DNA from: G963691835 sp963691835
GTDB taxonomy: Bacteria; Pseudomonadota; Alphaproteobacteria; Thalassobaculales; Thalassobaculaceae
Direction of reading: 5' to 3'
Length of the DNA stretch: 64,000 nt
Assembly (NCBI GenBank): GCA_963691835.1
Contig: OY829383.1
Coordinates: 2,046,001-2,110,000 of the forward strand
Made by a program: the position numbers and the translations under genes. The number at the start of each line of letters is the position of its first letter. Position 1 is the stretch's first letter. Of this stretch, positions 25,864-35,265 are shown one piece after another. The notes below the pieces were generated by a model. It did not search any database and was not told the origin of the DNA. It saw nothing but the letters and a program-made list of their open reading frames with translations.

Positions 25864-28800
25864 ATGGATGCCCTGGTGGAGCGCGCTTTCGCTCTCACCA
25901 AGGCGGGCGACGACTTTCCGGCGATTGAGGCATGGAAAGCCGTCGTCGGACGGGCACCCCATTTTCCGCCGGCCTGGGTGAACCTGGGCATTGTCGCCCG
26001 GCGGGCCGGTGAGTTGGATGTCGCCGTCGATGCGTTTCGACGCGTCTCGAAGCTCGATCCGATGAACCCGGAGTATCACGACCGGCTGGCGGCAACCCAA
26101 CACCGGGGCCGTATGTATGAGGAGGCGGCCGTCTCGTATCGGCGTTTGGCACTTCTGAACCCCTCCGCGAGCGAGCCGACCTTCAATCTCTCGATCGTTC
26201 TTCCACCCGTCGGACAGTCGGATAAGGCCTTCACCGTCGCCCGCCGTCTTCTGAGCCTGTCACCGCTCGAAGCGTCCGTGTGGCTGCGGTATGGCCGTCT
26301 TGCACTTCGGTCCGTGCCGGCGCGGGACTCCCGGGACGGGATCCGGCGCGCGTTGATCCTGGAACCGGACCATGCCGATGCGATGACCGAGTGGGCAAAA
26401 GGCCGAACCGAAGACCGCGACCGGCTGATTTGGCATCGCCGGGCCATGGTGCTGGCACCCGGGCATCTCGGTGTGCTCAAGCGCCTGGCACGCATGGAAG
26501 CCTCATTCGGATCACCGGACGCGGCGGTTCGCGCCTATCTCGCCTGGTACGCGTTGTCACCCAGCGACGAAGCGCTTCGAGACGAGATCTTGGACGCGGC
26601 GGACTGCCTTGGACGCCGCGCAGAAGTTGAAGACGGCGGCGGTCCCGCCCATTCCGCCTATGAAGAGTGGATCGACGCCTACGACCGCATCGACGCGGCG
26701 ATGGTTTGGGAGAAGCTCTCGGCGCTCCCCGCTGTGCCGACCGTCACTATTCTTGTGTCGTCTTCGGAGGGTCTCGCGGAGCCCTCGGCCAAGGAACAGA
26801 TCTACCCATCGGACAAACTCCGCATCAAACAGGCTGATGAAACAGAGATCGAGAGGGCAACAAGCGACTTCGTCGTTTGTATCGGCGGCAACGAGGCGCT
26901 GGCGCCGGATGCGGTCGCCCTGTTGGTTGAAACCGCGATTGGCTCCGAGAAGGAGGCCGAGGTCGTCGCAGTCTACGGAGATGAGGATGAGATCCTCAAC
27001 GTCCCCGCGCTTGACGGATCACCGGCGCGTACCCGTCGCAGGGCACCCAAGTTCAAGCCGGACTGGGACCCCATAGCGGCCCGCGAGTGCGATTGGGTGG
27101 GGGGACCTATTCTTTTCCGCCGGGCTGCTCTCGATTCCCTTGGTGTTGTCTCCGAAGCGGCTGTGCCGAATTGGGCAGACCCAAGGGCAAGGCTTCTGAG
27201 CCGGGTAGCAGAGCTGGGACCGGTGGCTCATGTGCCGCGTGTTCTCCTGCACCGCCACCAGTCCGATGCCCGGTCCAGTCTCTACGATCCGGTGGGGCGG
27301 CTTGCCCCGCCCGAAACGCCTGTCCCTCTTCCGTCGGTAACGGTTGTGATCCCAACCCGGAACCGGGCATCGCTTCTCCGCCTTTGCATGGACGGGCTAC
27401 TGGCGCGAACCGACTATCCAGACCTGGAGATCATCGTCATCGACAACGGCAGCGACGAGCCGGACGCGCTCGCCCTGCTGGAGACGCTTTCGCGTGACCC
27501 GAGGGTCCGTGTCCTCTCCCATCCAGGGGCTTTCGACTTCGCGGCCATGAACAACCGCGCGTTCAGGGAGGCCCGGGGGGAGGTCTTCTGCCTGCTCAAC
27601 AACGATGTGGAGCCGATCGACCGAAACTGGCTGCAGGTGATGGTCGGGCACGCGTTGGAGCCGGAAACGGGACTCGTCGGTGCCCGTTTGTCCTTTCCCG
27701 ATACCAGCTTGCAGCATGTGGGCGTGATGCTCAGGGGGGCGGTCGTCGCTGGGCACTTCCACATGAAGGAGCCGTTTGGGTTTCCCGGCTATCTCGGCCT
27801 TGCAGGGGTTAACCGGTGTGTTTCCGCCGTCACTGCCGCGTGTCTGGTCGTCCGGCGGCCCGTTTGGGAGGCGTTAGGCGGTCTCGACGAGGAACGCTTC
27901 AGGATCGATTTCAACGATGTGGATCTCGGTTTGCGGGCTTGGGAAGCCGGATACCGAGTGGTTGTGACACCCGATGCCCGGCTGGTTCATCACGAGTCCG
28001 CCTCCCGGGGGACGTTTGTGTCGAAGCAGAAGTCGGTCCGCCATCTGGCCGAGCGCGACGCGATGATCGGGCGATGGGGAGAGAGCCTGTCGCGAGACCC
28101 ATTCTACAATCCGAACCTGTCCATTGATCCGCATGCGGAGCTCTTCTCGCTTGCCTTTCCGCCGCGTCACGGGCCCCGGTATGCGCCGTTGTCCTTCAAG
28201 ATAGGCGCCCCGACGGTTCAGGGCGCGCCCACGGTGGCCCTGGCGCTGTGTGCGATCTTCCGGGATGAAGCGCTCTATCTGGAGGAGTGGCTCCAGTTCC
28301 ACAACATCCATGGTGTTGAGCACTTCTATCTCTACGACAACGGAAGCGCCGACGATCCTCTTGGCGTCTTGGATCCTTGGATCCGGCAGGGGCGCGTTAC
28401 CTACCGGCGGATGCCCGGACATCGCCAGCAGTTGCCAGCTTACGCGGATTGTCTCCGCCGGCATGGCGACGATGCCCGGTGGATTGGATTTCTGGATCTG
28501 GACGAATTTCTCTTCGCGCCGGATATCCCGGACCTAAGGGAGGCTATGGCGCGGTACGAGGATGCGCCCGCGGTCGGCGTAAACTGGACGATGTTCGGAA
28601 GCTCGGGACATGTCCACCGCCCCGAAGGTCTTGTGACCGCGTCCTACCAACTCCGAGCTTCCGTGGATCTGGTGTTCGAGGGTCCCGGCCCCGGCGTCGA
28701 GGGATCGGGCGGCGAGCCGGTGCCGGCGGTTCGTCCGCCGGTGAGCCGTCACATCAAATCGATCGTCGATCCCGCCGCTACCCGCTCCGTGGTCTCGCCC

Positions 28801-29163
28801 CATGCCTTTGTCTATGAGGATCAGCGGCTTGCCGTGACCCCGGCGGGTGCTGTCATCGGCGCCCGTCCCGGCATGCCGGTCAGCGGCAGCTATTGCGAGG
28901 GTCCGCTCCGCCTCAACCACTATTGGAGCCGTTCGCTTGAGGAGTTTGACGCGAAGCTGCTAAGAGGCCGGGCGGATACGGGGCGAACCCGTCCAGCGGA
29001 CCGGGCCCGGCGGCAGGAGAGGAAGATGAACGTCATCCATGATACGGCCATCCTCGAACACGCCCGGCGAACGGCCGACCGGATGGGCGTGGCCTTTGAT
29101 GCGGGATCGCCGGAGGATTGGGGTGTCCTGGCCGCTCGATATCAGGATGGATCCGGCGAATGA
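25864..29163 (+). CDS. TPR-GT2-GT92 fusion glycosyltransferase
   Basis: A 1,099-residue, three-part protein. Residues 1-200 are TPR repeats (ALTKAGDDFPAIEAWKAVV onward). A middle region of about 250 residues resembles a degenerate GT-A part. At about 490-720 is a GT2 domain: VTVVIPTRNRASLLRLC, IVIDNGSDEP, LNNDVEPIDRNW and DFNDVDLGLRAWEAGYRV. At about 790-1050 is a GT92-like domain: LCAIFRDEALYLEEWLQFHN, YLYDNGSADDP and GFLDLDEFLF (DxD). I prefer the ATG at 25864, with GGAAG upstream; a TTG at 25765 would add 33 residues. Its stop overlaps the start of the dehydrogenase gene. Confidence 0.85.
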   Translation: MDALVERAFALTKAGDDFPAIEAWKAVVGRAPHFPPAWVNLGIVARRAGELDVAVDAFRRVSKLDPMNPEYHDRLAATQHRGRMYEEAAVSYRRLALLNPSASEPTFNLSIVLPPVGQSDKAFTVARRLLSLSPLEASVWLRYGRLALRSVPARDSRDGIRRALILEPDHADAMTEWAKGRTEDRDRLIWHRRAMVLAPGHLGVLKRLARMEASFGSPDAAVRAYLAWYALSPSDEALRDEILDAADCLGRRAEVEDGGGPAHSAYEEWIDAYDRIDAAMVWEKLSALPAVPTVTILVSSSEGLAEPSAKEQIYPSDKLRIKQADETEIERATSDFVVCIGGNEALAPDAVALLVETAIGSEKEAEVVAVYGDEDEILNVPALDGSPARTRRRAPKFKPDWDPIAARECDWVGGPILFRRAALDSLGVVSEAAVPNWADPRARLLSRVAELGPVAHVPRVLLHRHQSDARSSLYDPVGRLAPPETPVPLPSVTVVIPTRNRASLLRLCMDGLLARTDYPDLEIIVIDNGSDEPDALALLETLSRDPRVRVLSHPGAFDFAAMNNRAFREARGEVFCLLNNDVEPIDRNWLQVMVGHALEPETGLVGARLSFPDTSLQHVGVMLRGAVVAGHFHMKEPFGFPGYLGLAGVNRCVSAVTAACLVVRRPVWEALGGLDEERFRIDFNDVDLGLRAWEAGYRVVVTPDARLVHHESASRGTFVSKQKSVRHLAERDAMIGRWGESLSRDPFYNPNLSIDPHAELFSLAFPPRHGPRYAPLSFKIGAPTVQGAPTVALALCAIFRDEALYLEEWLQFHNIHGVEHFYLYDNGSADDPLGVLDPWIRQGRVTYRRMPGHRQQLPAYADCLRRHGDDARWIGFLDLDEFLFAPDIPDLREAMARYEDAPAVGVNWTMFGSSGHVHRPEGLVTASYQLRASVDLVFEGPGPGVEGSGGEPVPAVRPPVSRHIKSIVDPAATRSVVSPHAFVYEDQRLAVTPAGAVIGARPGMPVSGSYCEGPLRLNHYWSRSLEEFDAKLLRGRADTGRTRPADRARRQERKMNVIHDTAILEHARRTADRMGVAFDAGSPEDWGVLAARYQDGSGE

Positions 29164-30521
29164 CAGCCCGCAGCGATCACGCCCCGGCACCGTTGGATCC
29201 GACCCAGCTCTTGGACCGCCTGAAAGCCAGGGACGCAACGATCGGTGTTGTCGGTCTCGGCTATGTGGGCCTCCCCCTGCTGCTCGCGTTTCTTGAATCC
29301 GGGTATCGGACCCTCGGCGTCGACACGGACCCGGAGAAGATTTCCGGCCTTCTCGCCGGCGACTCCTATCTCCCCCACATACCGCTCGGAGATCTCGCGG
29401 ACCATGCCGCATCCCGGCGTTTCCGGGCGTCTCCGGGGGCAGAGATCCTCGCCGATGCGGATGCCGTGGTGGTCTGTGTGCCCACGCCGCTGGACCGGCA
29501 TCGGCAACCGGATCTCAAATTCGTTATCTCGACGATGGAATCGATTGCCCCGGTCGTCCCGGCGGGATGTCTCGTTGTTCTGGTCTCGACGACGTGGCCC
29601 GGTACGACGGCGGAGGTTGTGGCCCCGCTCTTCGAGGCCGCTGGACGTACGGTGGGAACGGACATCCATCTCGCCTACTCGCCGGAGCGTGAGGACCCGG
29701 GCAACGACACCTTTACGACGGCGCGCATTCCCAGGGTTGTCGCCGGTGATGACGCGATTTCGGCGGAACTGGCGAAAGCCCTGTTTGAGCCGGTCTCAGC
29801 CTCGATCGTTTCCGTCTCCTCCACCCGGTCTGCGGAAGCCGTCAAGCTTACGGAGAATGTCTTCCGGGCCGTGAACATCGCCCTCGTGAACGAATTGAAG
29901 CGGCTCTACGGGGCGATGGACATCGACATCTGGGAAGTAATCGACGCCGCGTCGACCAAGCCTTTCGGCTACATGCGGTTTGAACCCGGTCCCGGGCTCG
30001 GCGGTCACTGCATTCCGATCGATCCGTTTTACCTGTCATGGCGCGCGCGGGCCTTCGAGGAAACCGCCCGATTTGTCGAGTTGGCGGGTGAGATCAACAC
30101 CGCCATGCCCTCCCGCATTGTCGAAGCGGCGGCCCAGGCACTGGACAACGCCGCCTCAAAGGGGCTCCAGGACGCAGATATCCTTGTTCTGGGCGTTGCC
30201 TACAAACGGGATGTCGGCGATGTGCGGGAGAGCCCGGCGCTGCGGATTATCGAGTTGCTCAGGCGTCGGGGCGCACATGTGAACTTCCACGACCCGCATG
30301 TGCACGAGATCCCGCCGACACGGGAGTTCGGTCACCTGGCCGGTCTCCGGTCCGTCCCGTTGGACCGTGCCCGGCTGGCCAAGTGCGACCTCGTTCTTGT
30401 GGTGACCGACCATGGCGGGGTCGACTACGGATTGGTTGGTTCCGCGAGCGCGCTTGTGGTGGACACGCGGAACGCCATGGACAGGTTTGCCCCGGGCGTG
30501 GGCACCGTCGTGAAGGCTTAG
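29160..30521 (+). CDS. Nucleotide-sugar 6-dehydrogenase (UDP-HexNAc/WbpA type)
   Basis: Twice oxidises the C6 of a UDP-sugar to a uronic acid with NAD. The N-terminal Rossmann motif is GVVGLGYVGLPLLLAF, followed by VVVCVPTPLDRHRQPDL and the central EVIDAASTKPFGYMRFEPG. The catalytic cysteine lies in GPGLGGHCIPIDPFYLSW, the form seen in UDP-N-acetylglucosamine or -mannosamine dehydrogenases. The C-terminal domain has GVAYKRDVGDVRESPALRI. The start at 29160 overlaps the upstream stop by four bases; 453 residues. It supplies an acidic sugar, probably for the glycan built by this cluster. Confidence 0.9.
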   Translation: MTARSDHAPAPLDPTQLLDRLKARDATIGVVGLGYVGLPLLLAFLESGYRTLGVDTDPEKISGLLAGDSYLPHIPLGDLADHAASRRFRASPGAEILADADAVVVCVPTPLDRHRQPDLKFVISTMESIAPVVPAGCLVVLVSTTWPGTTAEVVAPLFEAAGRTVGTDIHLAYSPEREDPGNDTFTTARIPRVVAGDDAISAELAKALFEPVSASIVSVSSTRSAEAVKLTENVFRAVNIALVNELKRLYGAMDIDIWEVIDAASTKPFGYMRFEPGPGLGGHCIPIDPFYLSWRARAFEETARFVELAGEINTAMPSRIVEAAAQALDNAASKGLQDADILVLGVAYKRDVGDVRESPALRIIELLRRRGAHVNFHDPHVHEIPPTREFGHLAGLRSVPLDRARLAKCDLVLVVTDHGGVDYGLVGSASALVVDTRNAMDRFAPGVGTVVKA

Positions 30522-30536
30522 GGAAGGACTCACCAG

Positions 30537-31763
30537 ATGACCGACATGCCGAGCATCGAAGACCTGCTGGCACCGCTGAGTTTCGCGTCGTTCCTGGAGA
30601 CCTATTACGGCACTCAGGCCTACCGCGCTCCGGCCCGGGATCAGGCGATGCTTGCCCGGATCTGCGATACGCCCACGATCGAGCGGGTGCTGTGGGCGAA
30701 CGAAAACCGCTTGTCGGAGATTGCCGGTGTTGAGGGCGGCCGCCTTCGCCCCCAGGACATCCGGGCGCTGGAGGACAGACGCTCACTGGACGCGCTTTAC
30801 GCTCGTTTCGCAACCGGATCGACTCTGCGTATCGATGATTTGGGACGGCTTGATCCTGGTGTCGCCGCGTTTCAGCGGGGCCTCGAGTTCCGGTTCCAGG
30901 CCTCGGTCCAGGTCGACGCCGTCATGACGCCGTCCGATATGTCTCCTCAAGGGCTGTCATATGCCGCCGCCGATCGCCTTTTCATTCAGTTGGGCGCGCA
31001 GCGGGATTGGTGGGTCTATGGCGAGTTGGTGAAGGCGCCGTTGGACGAGCAGGTGGGCCCAGTCCCACAAGCGTTCATTGAGGGGCGGGAAACCCATCTT
31101 CCCATGGGGACCGGCGACGTTCTCTACCTCCCGGCCGGCCATGTGGCGATGGCTGCCGGTGGGCCCGGTACGGCCTTTCATCTTGAAGTGAGCATCCGCC
31201 GTATCCGCTGGGCCGATCTGTTGCACCGGGCGGTGGATCTGGTTGCCCAGGGTGAGCCGGATCTCCGGGCCCCGCTTCCCTTTGACGCGCAAGACCGCAT
31301 TCTCGCGGAGATCGCGGCGGCGGGTCAGAAGCTGGCATCCAAGCTCTCCAATCCGGCGGAGGCGATGCCGGTGCTTGGCCGGGTGCTTGCGGACATGCTG
31401 GGTGGCTTCGCGCCCTTGTCCGAGGGGCGTCTGATCTCCAACGCCCTGATCGACCAGATCACCGATGATACGGTGGTTGAGCCCGCGCCCGGGATGGCCC
31501 CTTACGCGTTGGCGAGGGGGACGGAGGTTGGCTTCGGTTTCCCGGGCGTACACGCGGACCCAGGCAGTGTGGCGTTGTCACCGGGCGTTATGGTGCCGCA
31601 GGAGCATTCGGGACTGGTGTCAGCCCTTCAGAGGGCGCAAGGGCCGTTCCGCATCGCGGATCTGCCGGCGACCGATCCGGCTGGCGCGCGCCTGGACATG
31701 ATCAAGCAGCTTGTGGTTCGGGGCTATCTCCGCGTCGTCCTTGCGGCCCCGTCCCAAGGCTGA
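30537..31763 (+). CDS. JmjC/cupin-4-like protein lacking the iron-binding triad
   Basis: A 408-residue protein resembling ribosomal oxygenases (RoxA/MINA-like cupin_4). Fold landmarks remain: an N-terminal SFASFLETYYGTQAY, then DRLFIQLGAQRDWWVYG and GDVLYLPAGHVAMA, and a winged-helix-like C-terminus. In active family members the iron ligands are HxD in GPHxDxxD and a histidine after LYLPRG; here these positions read SYA and A, so all three ligands are missing. It may be a non-catalytic binder or use another chemistry. A ribosome-binding site AAGGA lies eight bases upstream. Same strand as the dehydrogenase, 15 bases away. Confidence 0.65.
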   Translation: MTDMPSIEDLLAPLSFASFLETYYGTQAYRAPARDQAMLARICDTPTIERVLWANENRLSEIAGVEGGRLRPQDIRALEDRRSLDALYARFATGSTLRIDDLGRLDPGVAAFQRGLEFRFQASVQVDAVMTPSDMSPQGLSYAAADRLFIQLGAQRDWWVYGELVKAPLDEQVGPVPQAFIEGRETHLPMGTGDVLYLPAGHVAMAAGGPGTAFHLEVSIRRIRWADLLHRAVDLVAQGEPDLRAPLPFDAQDRILAEIAAAGQKLASKLSNPAEAMPVLGRVLADMLGGFAPLSEGRLISNALIDQITDDTVVEPAPGMAPYALARGTEVGFGFPGVHADPGSVALSPGVMVPQEHSGLVSALQRAQGPFRIADLPATDPAGARLDMIKQLVVRGYLRVVLAAPSQG

Positions 31764-31774
31764 GAGGGGCCCGG

Positions 31775-33472
31775 TCAGATTTGGCGATCCGCCGGGTCCC
31801 ATGGCGGGTTTCTTTTGAGCGCGGCCGCCACCTCGTTCAAGGGATCGCGCCAGACGCCGGGCTCTCTCTGCCTGAAGAGGCGGGCTTGCGGGTACCAGGG
31901 CGACTGGTCGCCATCGTTGAACCAGAACCAGGAAGCCCCCATGCCCCGGGGCAAGAGCACCCACATCGGGACGCCCAACCGTCCGGCCAGATGAACGGCG
32001 GTCGACGCCACGGAAATGACGAGATCCAGATCTGCGATCTCTGCCGCCAACGGGTCGAGGTTTCCGAATGGATCGACCGGTAGGCTGTGAACAGCCGGAG
32101 CATTGGATGGCCTTGCATCGAAGGGGCTTGCGCCATCTTCGTACTGAAGGCTCACAAAATCTGCGTCCACCGCTGAGAGCACGGCCTTCCACTCACCGAG
32201 GGCCATGGTCTTCAGTCTTCCGATGAGGGGATTCTTGCTCCGCCAGGCGATTCCGATCTTTGGGCGGCGGCCAGGGTCGTGATCCTTCTGTTCAACCGGC
32301 CGATGCCGTGGCTGCAACCGCAGACTCGGCGTTGGGATGTCCAGCGGGCGCGCCAATCCATAAACCATGGCGAGGTCGAGAGGCCACGCGGCGGCGATCC
32401 CCGGCAGTCCCGCTGGGGGTCCGCCCTCGGGGGGTCGTCTCACAAGGTCGACCCCGGGAAGGACGCCCGGGAGACTTCTGTCGAACAGATCGATCAGCCG
32501 TGGATCGGCGGCAAAAACGATCTGCTCCGTTCTGGTGAGCAGATGGGGCAGCAGTCCGGCGAAGAGCAGCTCCTCTCCCACGGCGTCGGTGCACCACACC
32601 AGGAGTGCCCCGTCTGACGCTTTCAGCGGCCGTCCATCCCAGACGGGGTAGGGAATGGGATCGCTCACGCTGCCGACCGGCCCCAGCGCAAAGCGGCTCG
32701 CTGCCCGGGGCCCAGCGATCAACGTGAGGCCGTCGGATATGCGGCCTGACGCGGCCAGGGCCCGGCCGAGGGACTCGGCGGTCGATACTTTGGTGGGATT
32801 GGCTATGTGCGCTTGGCGGAGATACCGGACCGTGCCGCCTTCGTCCGCCTGCCACCGCTCGGCCAGCCCCAGTCCTTCCAGGCCGTCGCCTGATCCCGGC
32901 TCAAGGACGACAGATCGCCGGAAGGCGGACCGGGCCAACCGGATCCCTTTCGGCCGGTCTTCCGCTGAGCGGCAGTTGAGAACGGCGAGATGGGCTTGTC
33001 CCAAGTTCCGCCAACCAGCGGCGAAGGCGGGATGCCCCGAGACCGCCTGACGCAGCAGGGTTGCCGCGCCGTCCGCATCGCCGTCCCGAAGTCTCTTGCT
33101 ACCCAAATTGTAGGCCGCCGCAGGGTTGCCGGGATGGCGCCGAAGCGCCTCTTCCCAGGCTCCGGCGGCCTGGCTTTCCCGCCCCAGCCGCCGCTCCGCG
33201 GCACCTAGAGAGATCAGGATCTCAGCCGATCCGGCGTCATCCGGCCTTTTGTCCAGTGCCGCGGCAGCCCGTCTTAGCGCCCGGGCCGCAGCCTCCCAGT
33301 CGTTGAGATCGATCTCGCCAAGACCGATGGCATACGCGGCCAACGGATTGCCTGGTTGTGCCACAGCAGCGGAGCGGGCCGAGACGACAGCCGCTGCGCC
33401 TCGCGCCCGGTTCGGCCCAAGAGCGGATGCGAGACGGCTGCTCACAAGGTTTTGGAGGGCTTCGCTGGTCAT
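31775..33472 (-). CDS. TPR protein fused to GT-B (GT9-like) glycosyltransferase, second copy
   Basis: Same plan as the protein at 23749-25599: TPR repeats in the first 250 residues (SLGAAERRLGRESQAAGAW, NLGSKRLRDGDADGAATLL), then a GT-B domain with LVWCTDAVGEELLFAGLLP, KIGIAWRSKNPLIGRLK and STAVHLAGRLGVPMWVLLP. The C-terminus shares the pattern SPWYPQARLFRQ with the first copy (SPWYPTARVFRQ). Length 565. Catalytic function is inferred from fold only. It is convergent with the JmjC-like gene (11-base gap) and 30 bases downstream of the TPR-oxygenase genes on the same strand. Confidence 0.8.
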   Translation of the reverse strand: MTSEALQNLVSSRLASALGPNRARGAAAVVSARSAAVAQPGNPLAAYAIGLGEIDLNDWEAAARALRRAAAALDKRPDDAGSAEILISLGAAERRLGRESQAAGAWEEALRRHPGNPAAAYNLGSKRLRDGDADGAATLLRQAVSGHPAFAAGWRNLGQAHLAVLNCRSAEDRPKGIRLARSAFRRSVVLEPGSGDGLEGLGLAERWQADEGGTVRYLRQAHIANPTKVSTAESLGRALAASGRISDGLTLIAGPRAASRFALGPVGSVSDPIPYPVWDGRPLKASDGALLVWCTDAVGEELLFAGLLPHLLTRTEQIVFAADPRLIDLFDRSLPGVLPGVDLVRRPPEGGPPAGLPGIAAAWPLDLAMVYGLARPLDIPTPSLRLQPRHRPVEQKDHDPGRRPKIGIAWRSKNPLIGRLKTMALGEWKAVLSAVDADFVSLQYEDGASPFDARPSNAPAVHSLPVDPFGNLDPLAAEIADLDLVISVASTAVHLAGRLGVPMWVLLPRGMGASWFWFNDGDQSPWYPQARLFRQREPGVWRDPLNEVAAALKRNPPWDPADRQI

Positions 33473-33502
33473 CCGTTCCGCCGATCGTCCCGTCAGCGGC
33501 GC

Positions 33503-35215
33503 TTAAGGCCCGTTTCCGAACAACATCGTGATGTTGATGCGCCGGTTCTCATAACCGGGCGCGAAGTCGATCCTGTCGGTCTCGTGGAACAGCCGGGAGT
33601 CGAACAAAAGCGCCCGGTTAGAACGATGCGGTACCCTCACCGCCTGCGCCTTCGACTCACCCAGGTAGTCGTAGACGCTTTGGATTGAGGCGGAGTTGTA
33701 CTGCTCGAACGTCCAGTCCTTCGGCGGCAGCTTGGGGTAGACGATCAGCCCCCCGGACGTGGGGTCCAGGTTGGCCTCGTCCGGAGTCACCCAGAAATTG
33801 ACGTTCACGGCCGCGAAATCGGCGTGTGGATTGATGCCGACCATGCCCTGCTCGTACTTGTATCCCCACATGGTCTTGAGTTGGTGGGGGCCGATCACCC
33901 GCGGCATCAGGCGTTGCATGTCTTCGGCGATGCGCACCAGCAGAGGATCGTTGAAGCCGCTTCTGAAGTACGCGCCCAGATATCCGGCCCCCTTGATCTC
34001 GAACCAGATCGTTGATCCGAGACAGAATCGGCGAAGGGCCTCCAAAGCGTCGGGAACCAAGAGATCGTCGACGACCGCGTGCCTCGGCGTGCCGGAGAGG
34101 TAGCCGTCCTCGAGCCCCGGCCAATCCAGGTTCGGATCGAGCGCCGGACGGTCTCCCCAGCCGGTTCCGGCGATGTGTACCAGCCGGTTCCATGTGGGCG
34201 ACAGCCGGGCGTGTTCCGCCTCCGTCAACTGGAAGGAGATGGCGTCCCGTTTCTCCGGGGACAGGCCGTCCAGGACGGCGCCATATTCCCGGCCCATGTC
34301 GGACAGATTGCCGGGCAACAGGCTCTCTTCTGCCAGCCAAGCAAACTGCTCTGCATCGTGGTGGAGCCTGTGCCGCGCGGCGAGGCGGCTGCTGGGCGGG
34401 TCGGACGGTACGGGGTGGCCGACACCTGCAAAGCGTGGATCGTCCCCCAGCGGCCTGCCATGCCGCCGCCGGGCGAGGCGGGCGAAGGCGTCGGCGGCCC
34501 CCGGGACGTCTCCGCCCTCAAGCCGGGCCAGCGCCAGGTTGTGATAGGCGTCCGCTTCCGTGCGCGGATCTGCCGCCGAGGCTTGATAGAGGGCGTTCGC
34601 CTCCTCTGTGCGGCCCAAAGCGGCGAGAACATTGCCCAGGTTTAAGCGATCCGTCGGCCCCGCCTTTCCGTTGTCCAGCAGGTCGCGAAGGACCGCCCCC
34701 GCCTCCTCATGCTGTCCGGAGCGCCAAAGAACAAAACCGAGTTCGCCCTGGCGCGCGGGGTTGCCCGGCTCCAGCCGGGCGGCATGCCGGGCGTAGAGGG
34801 AGGGGGTCCGCCGGCACCGCCGGTCCGTTTCCGTCAAAGCCGCCCCAGCGATCGCGATGGTGGACCAAGCGCCGGCACCGGCGGGGTCGAGCAATGCCGC
34901 GCGCATCGCGGCGACTTCGGCGGCTTCCGGATCCCCCGCCCGGCGGAGCGACAATGCAAGATTCCCATGTACCGCCGCGGCACCCGGCGCTTGTCTTGCC
35001 ACCTCTTGGTAGTGTCGCGCCGCCTCGACCGGCTGTCCGCGCTGAAGGGCCAGGGTTCCCTGGTGAAAACGGACCAGCGGAGCAGCAGGCGCCATCGCGG
35101 CGGCCGATGCGAGGGCCTTTTCTGCAGCATCGAGATCGCCGCGTCCCAGAGCCGCTTCTGCTCGGGCGGTGAGCTGGTCCAGCGTCTGGCCGTCCATTTC
35201 AGTGTCGGTCGTCAT
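33503..35215 (-). CDS. TPR-fused 2-oxoglutarate/Fe(II) dioxygenase, copy A
   Basis: Residues 1-280 carry TPR repeats; the rest is a 2OG-Fe(II) oxygenase domain. The iron ligands are HxD in INPHADFAAVNVNFWV and the distal histidine in DSRLFHETD; the 2-oxoglutarate-binding arginine is in ENRRINITM. The conserved entry segment TWNRLVHIAGTGWGDRPALD and GGLIVYPKLPPKDWTFEQYN match copy B closely. Length 570. Likely hydroxylates a protein or glycan presented by the TPR array. It precedes the second TPR-glycosyltransferase in the same direction. The target is unknown. Confidence 0.82.
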   Translation of the reverse strand: MTTDTEMDGQTLDQLTARAEAALGRGDLDAAEKALASAAAMAPAAPLVRFHQGTLALQRGQPVEAARHYQEVARQAPGAAAVHGNLALSLRRAGDPEAAEVAAMRAALLDPAGAGAWSTIAIAGAALTETDRRCRRTPSLYARHAARLEPGNPARQGELGFVLWRSGQHEEAGAVLRDLLDNGKAGPTDRLNLGNVLAALGRTEEANALYQASAADPRTEADAYHNLALARLEGGDVPGAADAFARLARRRHGRPLGDDPRFAGVGHPVPSDPPSSRLAARHRLHHDAEQFAWLAEESLLPGNLSDMGREYGAVLDGLSPEKRDAISFQLTEAEHARLSPTWNRLVHIAGTGWGDRPALDPNLDWPGLEDGYLSGTPRHAVVDDLLVPDALEALRRFCLGSTIWFEIKGAGYLGAYFRSGFNDPLLVRIAEDMQRLMPRVIGPHQLKTMWGYKYEQGMVGINPHADFAAVNVNFWVTPDEANLDPTSGGLIVYPKLPPKDWTFEQYNSASIQSVYDYLGESKAQAVRVPHRSNRALLFDSRLFHETDRIDFAPGYENRRINITMLFGNGP

Positions 35216-35265
35216 GGGTCGTCCGCCGGTTTCGGGCTTTGGCGCCGGCTACGCGCATCGGCGCA

